64,000 bases of DNA, from assembly GCF_015354405.1 (NCBI RefSeq), contig NZ_JADKYP010000030.1:19377-83376 (forward strand), in the 5' to 3' direction. Of the stretch, positions 52,869-62,531 are shown in pieces (positions within the stretch are counted from its first letter, which is position 1; each line of letters opens with the position of its first letter). This DNA is from Nocardia sp. BSTN01. GTDB taxonomy: Bacteria; Actinomycetota; Actinomycetes; Mycobacteriales; Mycobacteriaceae. The notes under the pieces are model-generated. The model ran no database searches and was not told the origin of the DNA. It saw only the letters and a list, made by a program, of their open reading frames with translations. Both the position numbers and the translations under genes were made by a program.

Positions 52869-55800
52869 ATGTCCGATGACGTGCAGAAGGCCGAGCGCAA
52901 ACGGCGCCTCGCCGCGGCGATGGCCGACGACGAGGTGCGCGCGGCCTGGCCGGATGCGGACGTCAGCGCCGCACTCGCGCGCCCCGGGCTGCGGTTCGCC
53001 GAACTGATCGACACGGTCATGACCGCGTACGCCGACCGTCCGGCCGTCGGGCAGCGGGCCGGTGAGATCGTCGTCGATGCCGAGGGGCGCCGGATGCGGC
53101 GGCTGCTGCCGCGCTTCGAGACGCTGAGCTATCGGCAGCTGTGGTCGCGCGCCGGTGCGCTGGCGAGTGCCGGGCAGGCAGCCGGGGTGCGGGCCGGGGA
53201 CTTCGTGTGCACCGTCGGATTCGTCAGCAGCGATTACGTCACCGTCGACCTCGCGGGGGTGCGGCTCGGCACCGTAGCGGTGCCGCTGCAGGCCACTGCC
53301 GGTGTCGCCCAATGGCATTCGATCATCGCGGAGACCGAGGCGCGGGTGCTTGCCTGCAGCGCCGAACTGCTCGACGCCGCTGTCGAGGCCGCGCTGACGA
53401 GTGCGACGATCGGGCAGCTGGTCGTCTTCGACAGCGCCGACGACGATGACGAACGCGCGGCGGTCGCGGCGGCTCGCGCCCGGCTGGCCGAATCCGGTCG
53501 TGACGTCATGATCGACTCGCTGGACGAACTCATCCAGCGCGGTCTCGCCCTACCGGCCGTTCCGCTCGCCGGCGCGCCGGGCGACGACCCGCTGTCGTTG
53601 CTCGTCTACACCTCCGGCAGCACCGGAACGCCCAAGGGCGCCATGTACACCGACCGTCTGGCCGCCGCCATGTGGTTGTACACCGCGAAGGCGCCGGTGC
53701 CCGCGATCACCCTCAACTACCTGCCGCTCAGCCATGTGGCCGGGCGTCTGCAACTGGGCGGCACGCTCGCCCGCGGCGGCACCGCCTACTTCACCGCACG
53801 CAGCGATATGTCGACGTTGTTCGAGGATCTGGAGCTGACCCGGCCCACCGAACTGGTGTTCGTGCCGCGTGTCTGCGAGATGCTGCTGCAGCACCACCAG
53901 GGTGAGGTGGAGGCCCGGATCGCGGCCGGCGGTGAGCGCGGCGTCGTCGAGGACGAGGTGAAAACCGAACTGCGCGAACGACTTCTCGGTGGCCGCTTCC
54001 TCGGCGCGATGTGTGCCAGCGCGCCGCTGGCGCCGGAGATGCGCGCCTTCATGGAATCCGTCCTGGGCATCGGCCTGCACGACGGATACGGTTCCACCGA
54101 GGCCGGCGGCAGCGTCATCGTCGACAACAAGGTCCGGCGCCCGCCGGTCCTGGACTACAAGCTGGCCGACGTGCCCGAACTCGGCTACTTCGGTACCGAC
54201 CAGCCATATCCGCGGGGGGAACTGCTGCTCAAGACCACCACCATGTTCCCGGGCTACTTCAAACGCCCCGAGATCACCGCGGAGATGTTCGACGCGGACG
54301 GCTTCTACCGCACCGGCGACGTGGTCGCCGAACTCGGCCCCGACCATCTGGTCTACGTCGATCGTCGCAACAACGTGCTCAAGCTGTCGCAGGGCGAGTT
54401 CGTCACCGTCGCGAAGCTGGAATCGGTGTTTTCCACCAGTGCGCTGATCCGCCAGATCTTCGTCTACGGCAGCAGCGAACGCGCCTATCTGCTCGCGGTG
54501 ATCGTGCCGTCCGAGGAGGCGCTGACGCTCCCCGATCTCCGTGCGGCACTGGCCGAATCGCTACAGGAGCTGGCGAAGGAGGCCGGGCTCGACAGTTACG
54601 AGATTCCGCGCGACTTCCTGCTCGAGACCGAGCCGTTCACTCAGGACAACGGCCTGCTGTCGGGAATCGGAAAGTTGTTGCGGCCCAAGCTGAAGCAACG
54701 CTACGGCGAGCGCCTGGAGCAGCTCTACGCCGAACTCTCGCGGGAACAGGCCGACGAGCTGGCCGCACTGCGCCACGGCGCCGCGGACCGCCCCGTGCTG
54801 GAGACGGTCGGCCGGGCCGCGCGGGCCCTGCTGGGCTGCGCGAGTATCGATATCCGGCCGGAGGCGCATTTCACCGACCTCGGTGGCGATTCGCTGTCGG
54901 CGCTGTCGCTGTCGAATCTGCTGACCGAACTGTTCGGCGTGGAGGTGCCGGTGGGCACCATCGTCCATCCGGCGAATACGTTGCGGCGCTTGGCCGAATA
55001 CATCGACGGCGAACGGAACGAGGGCGGCCGCCGCCCCACGCTCGCCACCGTGCACGGACCCGGCACGCGCGTGCGGGCCGCGGATCTGACCCTCGACGCG
55101 TTCATCGACCACGAAACCCTCACCGCCGCAAAGTCTCTGCCTCCCGCGTCGACTCCACCGCGCACGGTTCTGCTGACCGGGGCCAACGGCTACCTCGGCC
55201 GGTTCCTGTGCCTGGAATGGCTGGACCGGCTCGACGCCTGTGACGGCACGCTGATCTGTGTGATCCGCGGCCGTGACGCCGAAGCCGCGCGGGCGCGCCT
55301 GGACGAGGCGTTCGACAGCGGGGATCCCGTACTGCTGCACCGGTATCGGGAGCTCGCGTACCGGCGGCTGACCGTCCTGCCGGGTGATATCGCCGAACCG
55401 AATTTCGGACTGGACGAGGACCGGTGGCGCGAACTCACCGACACCGTCGACCTGGTGGTGCACCCGGCGGCGCTGGTCAATCACGTCCTGCCCTACGCCC
55501 AGCTGTTCGGGCCGAACGTGGTCGGTACGGCCGAGGTCGTGCGCCTGGCCATCACCGCGCGCCGCAAACCGGTGACCTATCTGTCCACCGTCGCGGTGGC
55601 CTCCCAGGTCGACCGCTTCACCGAGGACGGCGATATTCGCGAGGTCAGCCCCGAGCGGGTCATCGACAGCGGCTACGCCAACGGGTACGGCAACAGCAAA
55701 TGGGCCGGTGAGGTGCTGCTGCGCGAGGCGCACGACCTGTGCGGACTGCCGGTCGCGGTCTTCCGGTCCGACATGATCCTCGCGCACAGCGACTTCGCGG

Positions 55801-56345
55801 GGCAGTTCAATCTGCCCGATATGTTCACGCGACTGTTGCTCAGCGTGCTCGCCACCGGTCTCGCGCCGGAATCGTTCTACCGACCCGGCCCCGACGGGGG
55901 CCGCGCCCGCGCCCACTACGACGGCCTGCCCGCCGACTTCACCGCCGCCGCGATCACCGCGCTCGGTCCCGGCGCCGACAGCGGATTCGAGACCTTCGAT
56001 GTGCTCAACCCGCACGACGACGGCATCGGCCTGGACACCTTCGTCGACTGGCTCGTCGCCGACGGTCACCGCATCACGCGCATCGCCGACTACGCCGACT
56101 GGCTGGCCCGTTTCGAGACCGCACTGCGCGCCCTGCCCGAACGGCAGCGGCGGCATTCGGTGCTGCCGCTGCTGCACGCTTTCCGCCGCCCCGCCCCGGC
56201 CATTGCCGGATCGACGCTGCCGGCCGAGCGGTTCCGGGCCGCGGTGCGCGCGGCGGGAACCGGTCCCGACGGCGACATACCGCATCTGAGCCGGGAATTG
56301 ATCGGCAAATACGTCCGGGATCTGACCGCGGCGGGTCTGCTGTGA
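52869..56345 (+). CDS. car: carboxylic acid reductase
   Basis: A 1158-residue three-domain enzyme that reduces carboxylic acids to aldehydes with ATP and NADPH. Adenylation domain with [16 protein letters not shown] (about 247-262) and GYGSTEAGG; carrier domain with [13 protein letters not shown], the phosphopantetheine Ser at 675; reductase domain with [13 protein letters not shown] (about 768-780) and catalytic Tyr940-x3-Lys944 in [11 protein letters not shown]. Length and order agree with the Nocardia iowensis enzyme (1174 residues). It needs a phosphopantetheinyl transferase, not found here. ATG 52869 follows AGGGAGACC. Substrate range cannot be read from the sequence; aryl and fatty acids are usual. 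Confidence 0.95.
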   Translation: MSDDVQKAERKRRLAAAMADDEVRAAWPDADVSAALARPGLRFAELIDTVMTAYADRPAVGQRAGEIVVDAEGRRMRRLLPRFETLSYRQLWSRAGALASAGQAAGVRAGDFVCTVGFVSSDYVTVDLAGVRLGTVAVPLQATAGVAQWHSIIAETEARVLACSAELLDAAVEAALTSATIGQLVVFDSADDDDERAAVAAARARLAESGRDVMIDSLDELIQRGLALPAVPLAGAPGDDPLSLLVYTSGSTGTPKGAMYTDRLAAAMWLYTAKAPVPAITLNYLPLSHVAGRLQLGGTLARGGTAYFTARSDMSTLFEDLELTRPTELVFVPRVCEMLLQHHQGEVEARIAAGGERGVVEDEVKTELRERLLGGRFLGAMCASAPLAPEMRAFMESVLGIGLHDGYGSTEAGGSVIVDNKVRRPPVLDYKLADVPELGYFGTDQPYPRGELLLKTTTMFPGYFKRPEITAEMFDADGFYRTGDVVAELGPDHLVYVDRRNNVLKLSQGEFVTVAKLESVFSTSALIRQIFVYGSSERAYLLAVIVPSEEALTLPDLRAALAESLQELAKEAGLDSYEIPRDFLLETEPFTQDNGLLSGIGKLLRPKLKQRYGERLEQLYAELSREQADELAALRHGAADRPVLETVGRAARALLGCASIDIRPEAHFTDLGGDSLSALSLSNLLTELFGVEVPVGTIVHPANTLRRLAEYIDGERNEGGRRPTLATVHGPGTRVRAADLTLDAFIDHETLTAAKSLPPASTPPRTVLLTGANGYLGRFLCLEWLDRLDACDGTLICVIRGRDAEAARARLDEAFDSGDPVLLHRYRELAYRRLTVLPGDIAEPNFGLDEDRWRELTDTVDLVVHPAALVNHVLPYAQLFGPNVVGTAEVVRLAITARRKPVTYLSTVAVASQVDRFTEDGDIREVSPERVIDSGYANGYGNSKWAGEVLLREAHDLCGLPVAVFRSDMILAHSDFAGQFNLPDMFTRLLLSVLATGLAPESFYRPGPDGGRARAHYDGLPADFTAAAITALGPGADSGFETFDVLNPHDDGIGLDTFVDWLVADGHRITRIADYADWLARFETALRALPERQRRHSVLPLLHAFRRPAPAIAGSTLPAERFRAAVRAAGTGPDGDIPHLSRELIGKYVRDLTAAGLL

Positions 56346-56478
56346 AGATTGCCGAAACCGGACACGGCCGGGCCCTGCCGGGCGTACCGTTTTGCCCCAC
56401 AGCGTTGGTCGGCGAAGGCGCCGAGGGTGACCACGTCGCCCCGAGCGTTCGCCGAGTGCGACAAGGAGGTCGATTCCG

Positions 56479-56673
56479 GTGCACCGACTCGAGAAGTCCG
56501 CTCTGTGGCGCTGTGTGCTGGACGGATTGTCCGCACTGGGTGCGGGATTCGGCGCGATGGTTCCGGTCTTCCTGAACGAATGCCACGTGGACGACTACCG
56601 CGACGCCGAAGCGGCCGAGGCCGAATGGGATTGGTCGATCCCGTACCAGTGGTTCGACCACGCCAACGGCTGA
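56479..56673 (+). CDS. small hypothetical protein downstream of car
   Basis: A 64-residue protein: HRLEKSALWRCVLDGLSALG, then GFGAMVPVFLNECHVDDYRD and a Glu/Ala/Trp-rich end (AEAEWDWSIPYQWFDHANG). GTG 56479 has a strong AAGGAGG at good distance, and the frame has normal codon bias, so I believe it is expressed. It lies 134 bases after car. No family recognised. Confidence 0.5.
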   Translation: MHRLEKSALWRCVLDGLSALGAGFGAMVPVFLNECHVDDYRDAEAAEAEWDWSIPYQWFDHANG

Positions 56674-56777
56674 GCGTGCCGGCCGGGCGGTGGTCGATGT
56701 GGGCCGGTCGTGGCTGGGCTGCCCACGCGCCGCGGTCGCTGGTCGGCTCGGCCGCCCGCGAACGGTAGTCGCTTCGC

Positions 56778-56797
56778 AGCGAGCGAGCGAGCGAGCG
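56778..56797. repeat. AGCG tetranucleotide repeat, five units
   Basis: AGCG repeated five times in the gap between the small gene and the SDR gene. No gene covers it, so slippage would have no coding effect. Confidence 0.7.
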
Positions 56798-56843
56798 AGC
56801 GGGCGGAGCGTGGCCGTGGCGGCGCCGGCTCCGTGTCCGGCGA

Positions 56844-57575
56844 TCAGGCAGTCGGATCGGCCGCTGCCAGGTAGTCGGCCCCGCCGACATAGACCGTATG
56901 GCCGGATTCGGTGTCGGCCGTGGTGGCGTCGGCGATCGCGGTCGCGAACTCGTCGATCGTGGGCAGCGCGCCGTACTCGGTCCGCGCCGCCACCGCGTCC
57001 GGATCGCGGCGTTCGAGGAGGCGCACGATGATGGTGCCCTCGATCATGTCGCCCGATACGACCGTGAAACCGACACCGCGCGAATCGAAGTCGCCGATCA
57101 TGGCGCGTAGTGCGTCCTCACCCGCCCGCTTGCTCAGTGCGATGGGCTCGTAGTCCGGCGGGGTGGGTTTGCGGCCGTGGAAGTGCGCCTGGTGACTGGT
57201 GACGAACACGATGCGTGATCCCGGCGCCAGCAGCGGCAGGGCCAGGCGGACCAGCCGCACCTGGGCGTCCCGATTGATCGCCATGGCGTAATCGGGTGCC
57301 ACGCCGTGTTCCAGCCCGCCGGAGGCGTTGAGGATCAGCACGTCCAGCCGCCCGAAGCGGGTGCGGATCTCCTCGATCATGGCCGCGGCCGCCTCGGGAT
57401 CGGACAGATCGGCGCCCACCGGCGTCGCCACGCCGCCGTCGGCCGCGATCGCGTCGGCGAGATCGGTTGCCCGTCTGCGCTTCTCGCGATAGTTCAGGAC
57501 GACGTGATCGCCGCGCCCCGCGAGACTCCGGGCGGTCCGCGCCCCGATACCGCGGGAGGCGCCGGTGATCAACAC
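56844..57575 (-). CDS. SDR family oxidoreductase, N-terminus probably shortened
   Basis: A 243-residue short-chain dehydrogenase starting directly at the first strand, LITGASRGIGARTARSL, with LNASGGLEHG and VTSHQAHFHGRKPTPPDYEPIALSKRAGE. Two oddities: the first codons usually found before the strand are missing, since GTG 57575 is the only in-frame start; and Tyr and Lys of the active site are separated by six residues instead of three (YEPIALSK). Related actinobacterial proteins share this spacing as far as I recall, so the enzyme may be divergent rather than dead. Its start is 8 bases from the start of a divergent HxlR gene. Confidence 0.75.
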   Translation of the reverse strand: MLITGASRGIGARTARSLAGRGDHVVLNYREKRRRATDLADAIAADGGVATPVGADLSDPEAAAAMIEEIRTRFGRLDVLILNASGGLEHGVAPDYAMAINRDAQVRLVRLALPLLAPGSRIVFVTSHQAHFHGRKPTPPDYEPIALSKRAGEDALRAMIGDFDSRGVGFTVVSGDMIEGTIIVRLLERRDPDAVAARTEYGALPTIDEFATAIADATTADTESGHTVYVGGADYLAAADPTA

Positions 57576-57583
57576 GATGCTGG

Positions 57584-57835
57584 ATGCTGCGCATCGTCTG
57601 GGAACTGGCGCCGGGACCGCTCGGTTTCCTCGAACTGCGCCGGCGCATGGACAACTGCTCCTCGAGCATGCTGTCGGTGCGTCTGCAGACCCTGCAAGCC
57701 GCCGGTGTGATCGTCAAACGCGCCGACAAGGCCTACGAATTGACCACGGCCGGAGGCGAACTCGTGCGGGCACTGGAACCGCTGTGGGTGTGGGCGGCGG
57801 GCCATCTCTGCGCCGATGCGGCGGTCGCGGAATAG
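57584..57835 (+). CDS. HxlR-like winged-helix regulator, N-terminally truncated
   Basis: An 83-residue protein matching the core of HxlR regulators: LRIVWELAPGPLGFLELRRR, MDNCSSSMLSVRLQTLQAAGVIV and the wing KAYELTTAGGELVRAL. The roughly 20 residues that usually precede (a helix ending in a Lys/Arg-Trp) are missing; in frame upstream only five codons precede the ATG before a TGA. The residues Cys-Trp just before the ATG still fit the family, which suggests truncation by a deletion. It may be non-functional. Confidence 0.6.
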   Translation: MLRIVWELAPGPLGFLELRRRMDNCSSSMLSVRLQTLQAAGVIVKRADKAYELTTAGGELVRALEPLWVWAAGHLCADAAVAE

Positions 57836-58090
57836 CTGCTGCCGTCGACCGAGCGAGACGCTGCGGCAGCGGTAGGCGTCGGCGTACTTCCGGCGCGCGA
57901 TGCGGGCGGGGGCGGCCGGGCGGGAGTCGGCAGCGCGTCATGGGGATGTCGGCATCGGGTGCTGGGCGCCGGTGCCGAGGTTGCGCGTATACGCCGGTGT
58001 CGTGTGCCCCCGGTCGCGGAATCGATCCACTAGGTTTGTGAGACACGCCCACGGGCGGCGGGTGGAGTTCGACGAGATCTGGGGACTGAT

Positions 58091-58552
58091 ATGAACGGTG
58101 ACACGATTCGGCGCGGCAGCCGTCCGCTGTTCGGCGCGGCCGCGGCTGCCGCCCTGCTGATACTGGCCGGCTGCGGCTCGACCGACACCGGCAACGCCCG
58201 CCCGGCCGACCCGGTCGCACCGAAGGCGACCACCACCAGCACGGTCCCGGAAGTGATCGACTGTTCCTTCAGCAAGCCGGCGGTTCGGCCGGAGAACATG
58301 ATCCTCGCCTGCGCCGATCTGGGTGCTCAGGTGGAACAGATCGTGTGGCAGAGCTGGGGGCCGGATCAGGCGCAGGGGGACGGGATCGAACGGGACAACA
58401 CGTGTGAGCCCAACTGTGCCGCCGGCAAGTACGTCACCAAAAAGGTGCATCTCACGCTGACCGACGTCGCGCGACCGGGCAATGTCTTCACCAAGGTGAC
58501 CACCGTGGATGCCGACGGCCACACCTACACCTGGCCGAGAACGCCGCGTTGA
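58091..58552 (+). CDS. lipoprotein, function unknown
   Basis: A 153-residue secreted lipoprotein. The signal peptide has basic residues (RRGSR), a hydrophobic core (AAAAAALLI) and a lipobox LAGC with Cys about residue 28. The mature part has Cys in VIDCSFSKP, ILACADLG and NTCEPNCAAG, likely two disulfides, and a beta-rich end (KKVHLTLTDV, TKVTTVDADGHTYTW). Related small lipoproteins are frequent in Nocardia; role unknown. Confidence 0.75.
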   Translation: MNGDTIRRGSRPLFGAAAAAALLILAGCGSTDTGNARPADPVAPKATTTSTVPEVIDCSFSKPAVRPENMILACADLGAQVEQIVWQSWGPDQAQGDGIERDNTCEPNCAAGKYVTKKVHLTLTDVARPGNVFTKVTTVDADGHTYTWPRTPR

Positions 58553-58608
58553 TCCGCTCCGGCGGCTAGAATTATGTGGTACTCAGGGTGTCGCTTACCG
58601 CCCGATAA

Positions 58609-58628
58609 TTGCTACGCTGCTGTAGCAA
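58609..58628. promoter_or_regulatory. 20-bp palindrome upstream of the PF10118-FNR-EphD-like operon
   Basis: TTGCTAC (58609-58615), GCTGCT, GTAGCAA (58622-58628), perfect 7-6-7 inverted repeat, 51 bases before the ATG. Fits a TetR-family operator. Confidence 0.55.
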
Positions 58629-58679
58629 CGGTGCCGGTGCGGCCGGAACCGATGGCCGAGATGACGACCAGGAGTACCG

Positions 58680-59582
58680 ATGAAGTTACTTCCCATGCGC
58701 AACCGTGGCGTGGGCGATCCCGGTGAGGTGGCGCTGCACGCGCGCAACGTGCGGTTCGACTGGCGAGCCACGCCGCTGCACTGGCTGGCCGCCGAACCCA
58801 TCGCCTCGCACGTATTCAACTCGCTCAACCTGCTGCTGCCCGAGGGCGAGCGGATGTTCATCCAGACCTTCTCCGAGGCGCTGCCGCTGATCAAAGACGA
58901 GAAGTTGCGGGAACAGGTCATCGGCTTCATGGGGCAGGAGGCCATGCACGCCGAAACCCACAACGATTCGCTGCAACAGGTGTTCCGCGCCCACGGCGTC
59001 GACGTCGACAGCTACGCGCGGCAGATGGAATACATCTTCCGCAAGGCGCTGGGGCCGCGCGACGGGCAATCGCCGCGCGAGGAGTTCCAGACCCTGGTCG
59101 AACGGCTGGGCTTCATCGCCACCCTCGAGCATTTCTTCGCCTTCCTCGGCGACTGGATCATCAACGCTGATCTGGAGCGGTTCGACGCCGCGCCCAACAT
59201 GCTCGACCTGTATCGCTGGCACGGCGCCGAAGAGGTCGAACACCGCTTCGTCGCCCACGATGTCGCCACCTACTTCGAGGTCGGCTACGTGCGCCGCTGT
59301 GCGCTGATGGCGATCACCTTCCCGATCTTCGTGGCGCTGCTGCTGCGCGGCACCAAATACCTGGTGCACCAGGACACCGAGCTGCCGGACATGGGGTATC
59401 CGCGCATCGTGGGCAAGGCGCTCGGCGCGATGTGGCGGGGCGCGCTGCCGGACATTCCCTCGCTGCTGTGGTCGGCGCTGTCGGTGGCCAAACCCGGATA
59501 CACCCCGGCCTCGGTCGGATCGACCGCGCAGGCCGTCGCGTATCTGGCGAAATCGCCTGCGGCACAGGCACTCGCGTCGTGA
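58680..59582 (+). CDS. PF10118 family metal-dependent hydrolase-like protein
   Basis: A 300-residue protein of the family annotated as predicted metal-dependent hydrolase (COG3687). Conserved His/Glu residues lie in FMGQEAMHAETHN, TLEHFFAFLGDW and WHGAEEVEHRFVAHDVA, a ferritin-like di-metal arrangement more suggestive of an oxygenase than of a hydrolase. It begins a three-gene operon with an iron-sulfur ferredoxin reductase, its natural electron donor if it is a di-iron oxygenase. Its stop overlaps the GTG of that gene. Confidence 0.82.
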   Translation: MKLLPMRNRGVGDPGEVALHARNVRFDWRATPLHWLAAEPIASHVFNSLNLLLPEGERMFIQTFSEALPLIKDEKLREQVIGFMGQEAMHAETHNDSLQQVFRAHGVDVDSYARQMEYIFRKALGPRDGQSPREEFQTLVERLGFIATLEHFFAFLGDWIINADLERFDAAPNMLDLYRWHGAEEVEHRFVAHDVATYFEVGYVRRCALMAITFPIFVALLLRGTKYLVHQDTELPDMGYPRIVGKALGAMWRGALPDIPSLLWSALSVAKPGYTPASVGSTAQAVAYLAKSPAAQALAS

Positions 59583-60688
59583 CGACCCGCAGGCCCGTCC
59601 CCGTCGAACTACCGCCCGACCTCTACGGCGGGCGCGGTTCGGACCGGCCGATCCGCATCATCGGCGCGGTCGCCGAGGCGCGGATGCGGTGGGCGTCGCT
59701 GATCCACCGGCGTCCGGTAGCCGGCGCCGTCGACAGCGGCCGCGTGCGCGTGCGGGTGGTCGAGCGGCGGATCGAGGCCCACGACGCCGATGTGGTGAGC
59801 CTGGTGCTGCGCGCCGCCGACGGCAGTGCGTTGCCGACCTGGCGACCGGGCGCCCATTTGGACCTGGAACTGCCCTCGGGCCGGCTGCGGCAGTACTCGC
59901 TGTGCGGTGACCCCGCCGATCGATATCGCTATCGGGTCGCGGTGCGCCGGATGCCGGGCGGACTCGGTGGTTCGGTCGAGGTGCACGACGAACTCGGCGT
60001 CGGTGCCGAACTCGCGATCCGCGGGCCTCGCAACGCCTTCCCGTTCGTCCTGCCCGGTCACGGATCCTCCGCTGCCCGTGTGCATTTCGTCGCGGGCGGC
60101 ATCGGGATCACGCCGATCCTGCCGATGGTGCGGATGGCGCATCGGCTGGGTGTGGACTGGACCATGGTCTACACCGGCCGCAGCCGCGACACCATCCCGT
60201 TCCTCGCCGACATCGAATCCTTCGGCAGCCGGGTGACGGTGCGCACCGACGACGACGGCGGTCTGCCGACGGCGGCGGATCTCCTGCCCGGCGTCGGCGT
60301 CGACACCTCGGTCTACTGCTGTGGCCCGGTCCCGATGACCTCGGCGATCGCCGCGGCGGTACGCGAAATGCCCGGCGTGGAACTGTATTCCGAGCGATTC
60401 TCCGCCGCGCCGGTGGTCGACGGAAAGCCGTTCCGTGTCGAACTCGCCCGCACCGGTGAGGTGCTCGACATTCCCGCCGACCGCACCGTACTCGACGAGG
60501 TGCTGCGTGTCCGGCCCGATATCGCCTACTCCTGCCGGCAGGGTTTCTGCCGCACCTGCAAGGTGCGGGTACTCGACGGGCAGCCCGATCATCGCGACAC
60601 CGTCCTCACCCCCGCCGAACGCGCCGAGGGCGAACTGCTCATCTGCGTATCACGGTGTGCGGGTGAACGTTTGGTGCTCGACCTCTGA
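59579..60688 (+). CDS. ferredoxin reductase with C-terminal 2Fe-2S domain (PDR/VanB type)
   Basis: A 369-residue reductase: flavin-binding RQYSLCGDPADRYRYRVAV, NAD-binding HFVAGGIGITPILPMVRMA and CGPVPMTSAI, then a plant-type 2Fe-2S domain with YSCRQGFCRTCKVRVLDG and a fourth Cys in LLICVSRCAG. The usual FMN-site Arg-x-Tyr-Ser is present. It carries electrons from NAD(P)H to an oxygenase, most simply the PF10118 protein encoded just upstream. GTG 59579 overlaps that gene's stop. Confidence 0.92.
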   Translation: MTTRRPVPVELPPDLYGGRGSDRPIRIIGAVAEARMRWASLIHRRPVAGAVDSGRVRVRVVERRIEAHDADVVSLVLRAADGSALPTWRPGAHLDLELPSGRLRQYSLCGDPADRYRYRVAVRRMPGGLGGSVEVHDELGVGAELAIRGPRNAFPFVLPGHGSSAARVHFVAGGIGITPILPMVRMAHRLGVDWTMVYTGRSRDTIPFLADIESFGSRVTVRTDDDGGLPTAADLLPGVGVDTSVYCCGPVPMTSAIAAAVREMPGVELYSERFSAAPVVDGKPFRVELARTGEVLDIPADRTVLDEVLRVRPDIAYSCRQGFCRTCKVRVLDGQPDHRDTVLTPAERAEGELLICVSRCAGERLVLDL

Positions 60689-60719
60689 CATCCACTCGCC
60701 CCTCCTCGAGGAGATTCTC

Positions 60720-62483
60720 GTGACCGACACCGCACCCGTCCCGGACACCGAACATTTCGTCCGCAACGGTGAATTCGATATCGCCGTCTACGAATACGGC
60801 GATCCCGCCGCACCGACCATGCTGCTCGTACACGGCTGGCCCGACGACCATCACCTGTGGGATCGCGTGATTCCCAAGCTGGCCGGGCGTTTTCACGTCG
60901 TCGCCTACGACACCCGCGGCCACGGCCGTTCCACCCGCACCGATCGCACCGAGGACTACGGCCTCGACCGCTTCGCCTCCGACTTCTACGCGGTCGCCGA
61001 CGCGATGAGCCCGGACCGGCCGGTGCACGTGCTCGCCCACGACTGGGGTTCGGTCCAGGTATGGGAGGCGGTATGCGAGCCGCAGGCCGCCACCCGGGTG
61101 GCCTCGTTCACCTCGGTGTCCGGCCCGAATCTCGACCATCTGGCGAAGTGGACCCGGAATCGGATGGGCCGCGGCGCGGTGTGGGGGCCGGCCACCCAAT
61201 TGCTGTCCTCGGCCTACACCTTCCTGTTCATGACCCCGGGGCTGAACAAGGCGGTGATGCGGCCGCTGTCGTCGGAGAAGGTGTGGAAGCGGTTCATCGG
61301 CCTGATGAACGAAACCTCGCCGGAGAACGTGAAACTCGGCCCGGCGTTCCGGCAGGACTTCTTCGACGGGATGCGGATCTACCGCGCCAACATCGTGCCC
61401 CGCATGCTCGGCCCGCGCGAGCGGCACACCGAGGTTCCGGTGCAGCTGGTCATCGCCCGCCGCGACATCGCCGTGCGCCCGGCCGGATACGACGACACAT
61501 CGAAGTGGACCGATCGGCTGTTCCGGCGCGAGATCGCGGGCGGTCACTGGCTGCCGTTCTCCCATCCGGAGTTGCTGGCCACCTCGGCCACCGAACTCGC
61601 CACGGCCGTCGACACCGGTGATTATCCGCGCACGCTGCGCCGTGCCGAGGTCGGGGCGCAGGCCGGGCCGTTCACGGATCGGCTGGTCGTGATCACCGGC
61701 GGCGGCAGCGGCATCGGCCGGGAAACGGCACTCGCCTTCGCTCGTCGTGGTGCCGAGGTCGTCCTGTCGGATCTGAACCTCGATGCCGCCAAGGAGACCG
61801 TCGAACTGATCACCGCGGCCGGTGGCAGTGCCCACGCCTACGCCGTCGACGTCGCCGACGAAGCGGCGATGAGCGAACACGCGAGCGCGGTGATCGCCGC
61901 CCACGGCGTGCCCGACATCCTGATCAACAACGCCGGCATCGGCCAGGCCGGCGACTTCTTCGAGACCTCCGCCGCCGAATTCGACCGGGTCCTGCGGGTG
62001 AATCTCGGCGGTGTGGTCAACGGCTGCCGCACCTTCGGCGCCGCCATGGCCGAGCGGGGACTAGGCGGGCATATCGTCAACCTGTCCAGCATGGCCGCCT
62101 ACAGCCCGCAGCAGGGTTTCAGCGCCTACTCGACCAGCAAGTCCGCGGTCTTCATGTTCTCCGACTGCCTGCGCGCCGAACTGGCCGGCAAAGGCATCGA
62201 GGTGCACACCATCTGCCCCGGCATCGTGCACACGAATATCGTTGCGACAACGAAGTTCTCGGGCCTGTCCGACGACGCGGAGGCCGCGAAGCAGGCCAGG
62301 TACGACGCGCTGTACCGCAGGCGCGGCTACGGCCCGGAGAAGGTCGCCGACCGCATCGTGCGCGCGGTCGAACGTCACCGCGACATCGTCCCCGTCACCC
62401 CGGAAGCCCATCTGCAGTACCACTTCAGCCGACTGGCACCGGCCCTGCACCGCTTCGTCGCCGCGCGGGTGAAGCTGACCTGA
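60720..62483 (+). CDS. alpha/beta hydrolase-SDR fusion (EphD-like)
   Basis: A 587-residue bifunctional protein. Residues 1-300 are an alpha/beta hydrolase of epoxide-hydrolase type (LLVHGWPDDHHLWD, nucleophile Asp in LAHDWGSVQVWEA, His in GGHWLPFSHPE); residues about 315-587 are a short-chain dehydrogenase (VITGGGSGIGRETAL, NNAGIGQAG, SSMAAYSPQQGFSAYSTSKSAV). M. tuberculosis EphD (Rv2214c) has the same build and acts on epoxy-mycolic acids. GTG 60720 follows GAGGAGA. With the upstream oxygenase-like gene and reductase it forms a lipid oxidation unit: oxidation, opening or hydrolysis, then alcohol oxidation (inference). Confidence 0.9.
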   Translation: MTDTAPVPDTEHFVRNGEFDIAVYEYGDPAAPTMLLVHGWPDDHHLWDRVIPKLAGRFHVVAYDTRGHGRSTRTDRTEDYGLDRFASDFYAVADAMSPDRPVHVLAHDWGSVQVWEAVCEPQAATRVASFTSVSGPNLDHLAKWTRNRMGRGAVWGPATQLLSSAYTFLFMTPGLNKAVMRPLSSEKVWKRFIGLMNETSPENVKLGPAFRQDFFDGMRIYRANIVPRMLGPRERHTEVPVQLVIARRDIAVRPAGYDDTSKWTDRLFRREIAGGHWLPFSHPELLATSATELATAVDTGDYPRTLRRAEVGAQAGPFTDRLVVITGGGSGIGRETALAFARRGAEVVLSDLNLDAAKETVELITAAGGSAHAYAVDVADEAAMSEHASAVIAAHGVPDILINNAGIGQAGDFFETSAAEFDRVLRVNLGGVVNGCRTFGAAMAERGLGGHIVNLSSMAAYSPQQGFSAYSTSKSAVFMFSDCLRAELAGKGIEVHTICPGIVHTNIVATTKFSGLSDDAEAAKQARYDALYRRRGYGPEKVADRIVRAVERHRDIVPVTPEAHLQYHFSRLAPALHRFVAARVKLT

Positions 62484-62488
62484 GCGGG

Positions 62489-62521
62489 CTCGCGCGCCGC
62501 CCGTGCCGGGCGGCGCGCGAG
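62489..62521. terminator. bidirectional hairpin between EphD-like and slipin genes
   Basis: CTCGCGCGCCGCCCG (62489-62503), loop TGC, perfect 15-base complement 62507-62521; between convergent genes. Confidence 0.8.
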
Positions 62522-62531
62522 GCTACCGCGT

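Noticed and set aside
51044-53020. Long leftward open frame of about 660 codons
   Set aside because: It is antisense to the aldo/keto reductase and to the start of car, and its translation is low-complexity Arg/Ser/Pro-rich, typical of shadow frames in GC-rich DNA.
56778-56797. AGCG repeats as a phase-variation switch
   Set aside because: They lie in intergenic DNA after the stop of the small gene and after the stop of the SDR gene; a change in number would alter no reading frame.
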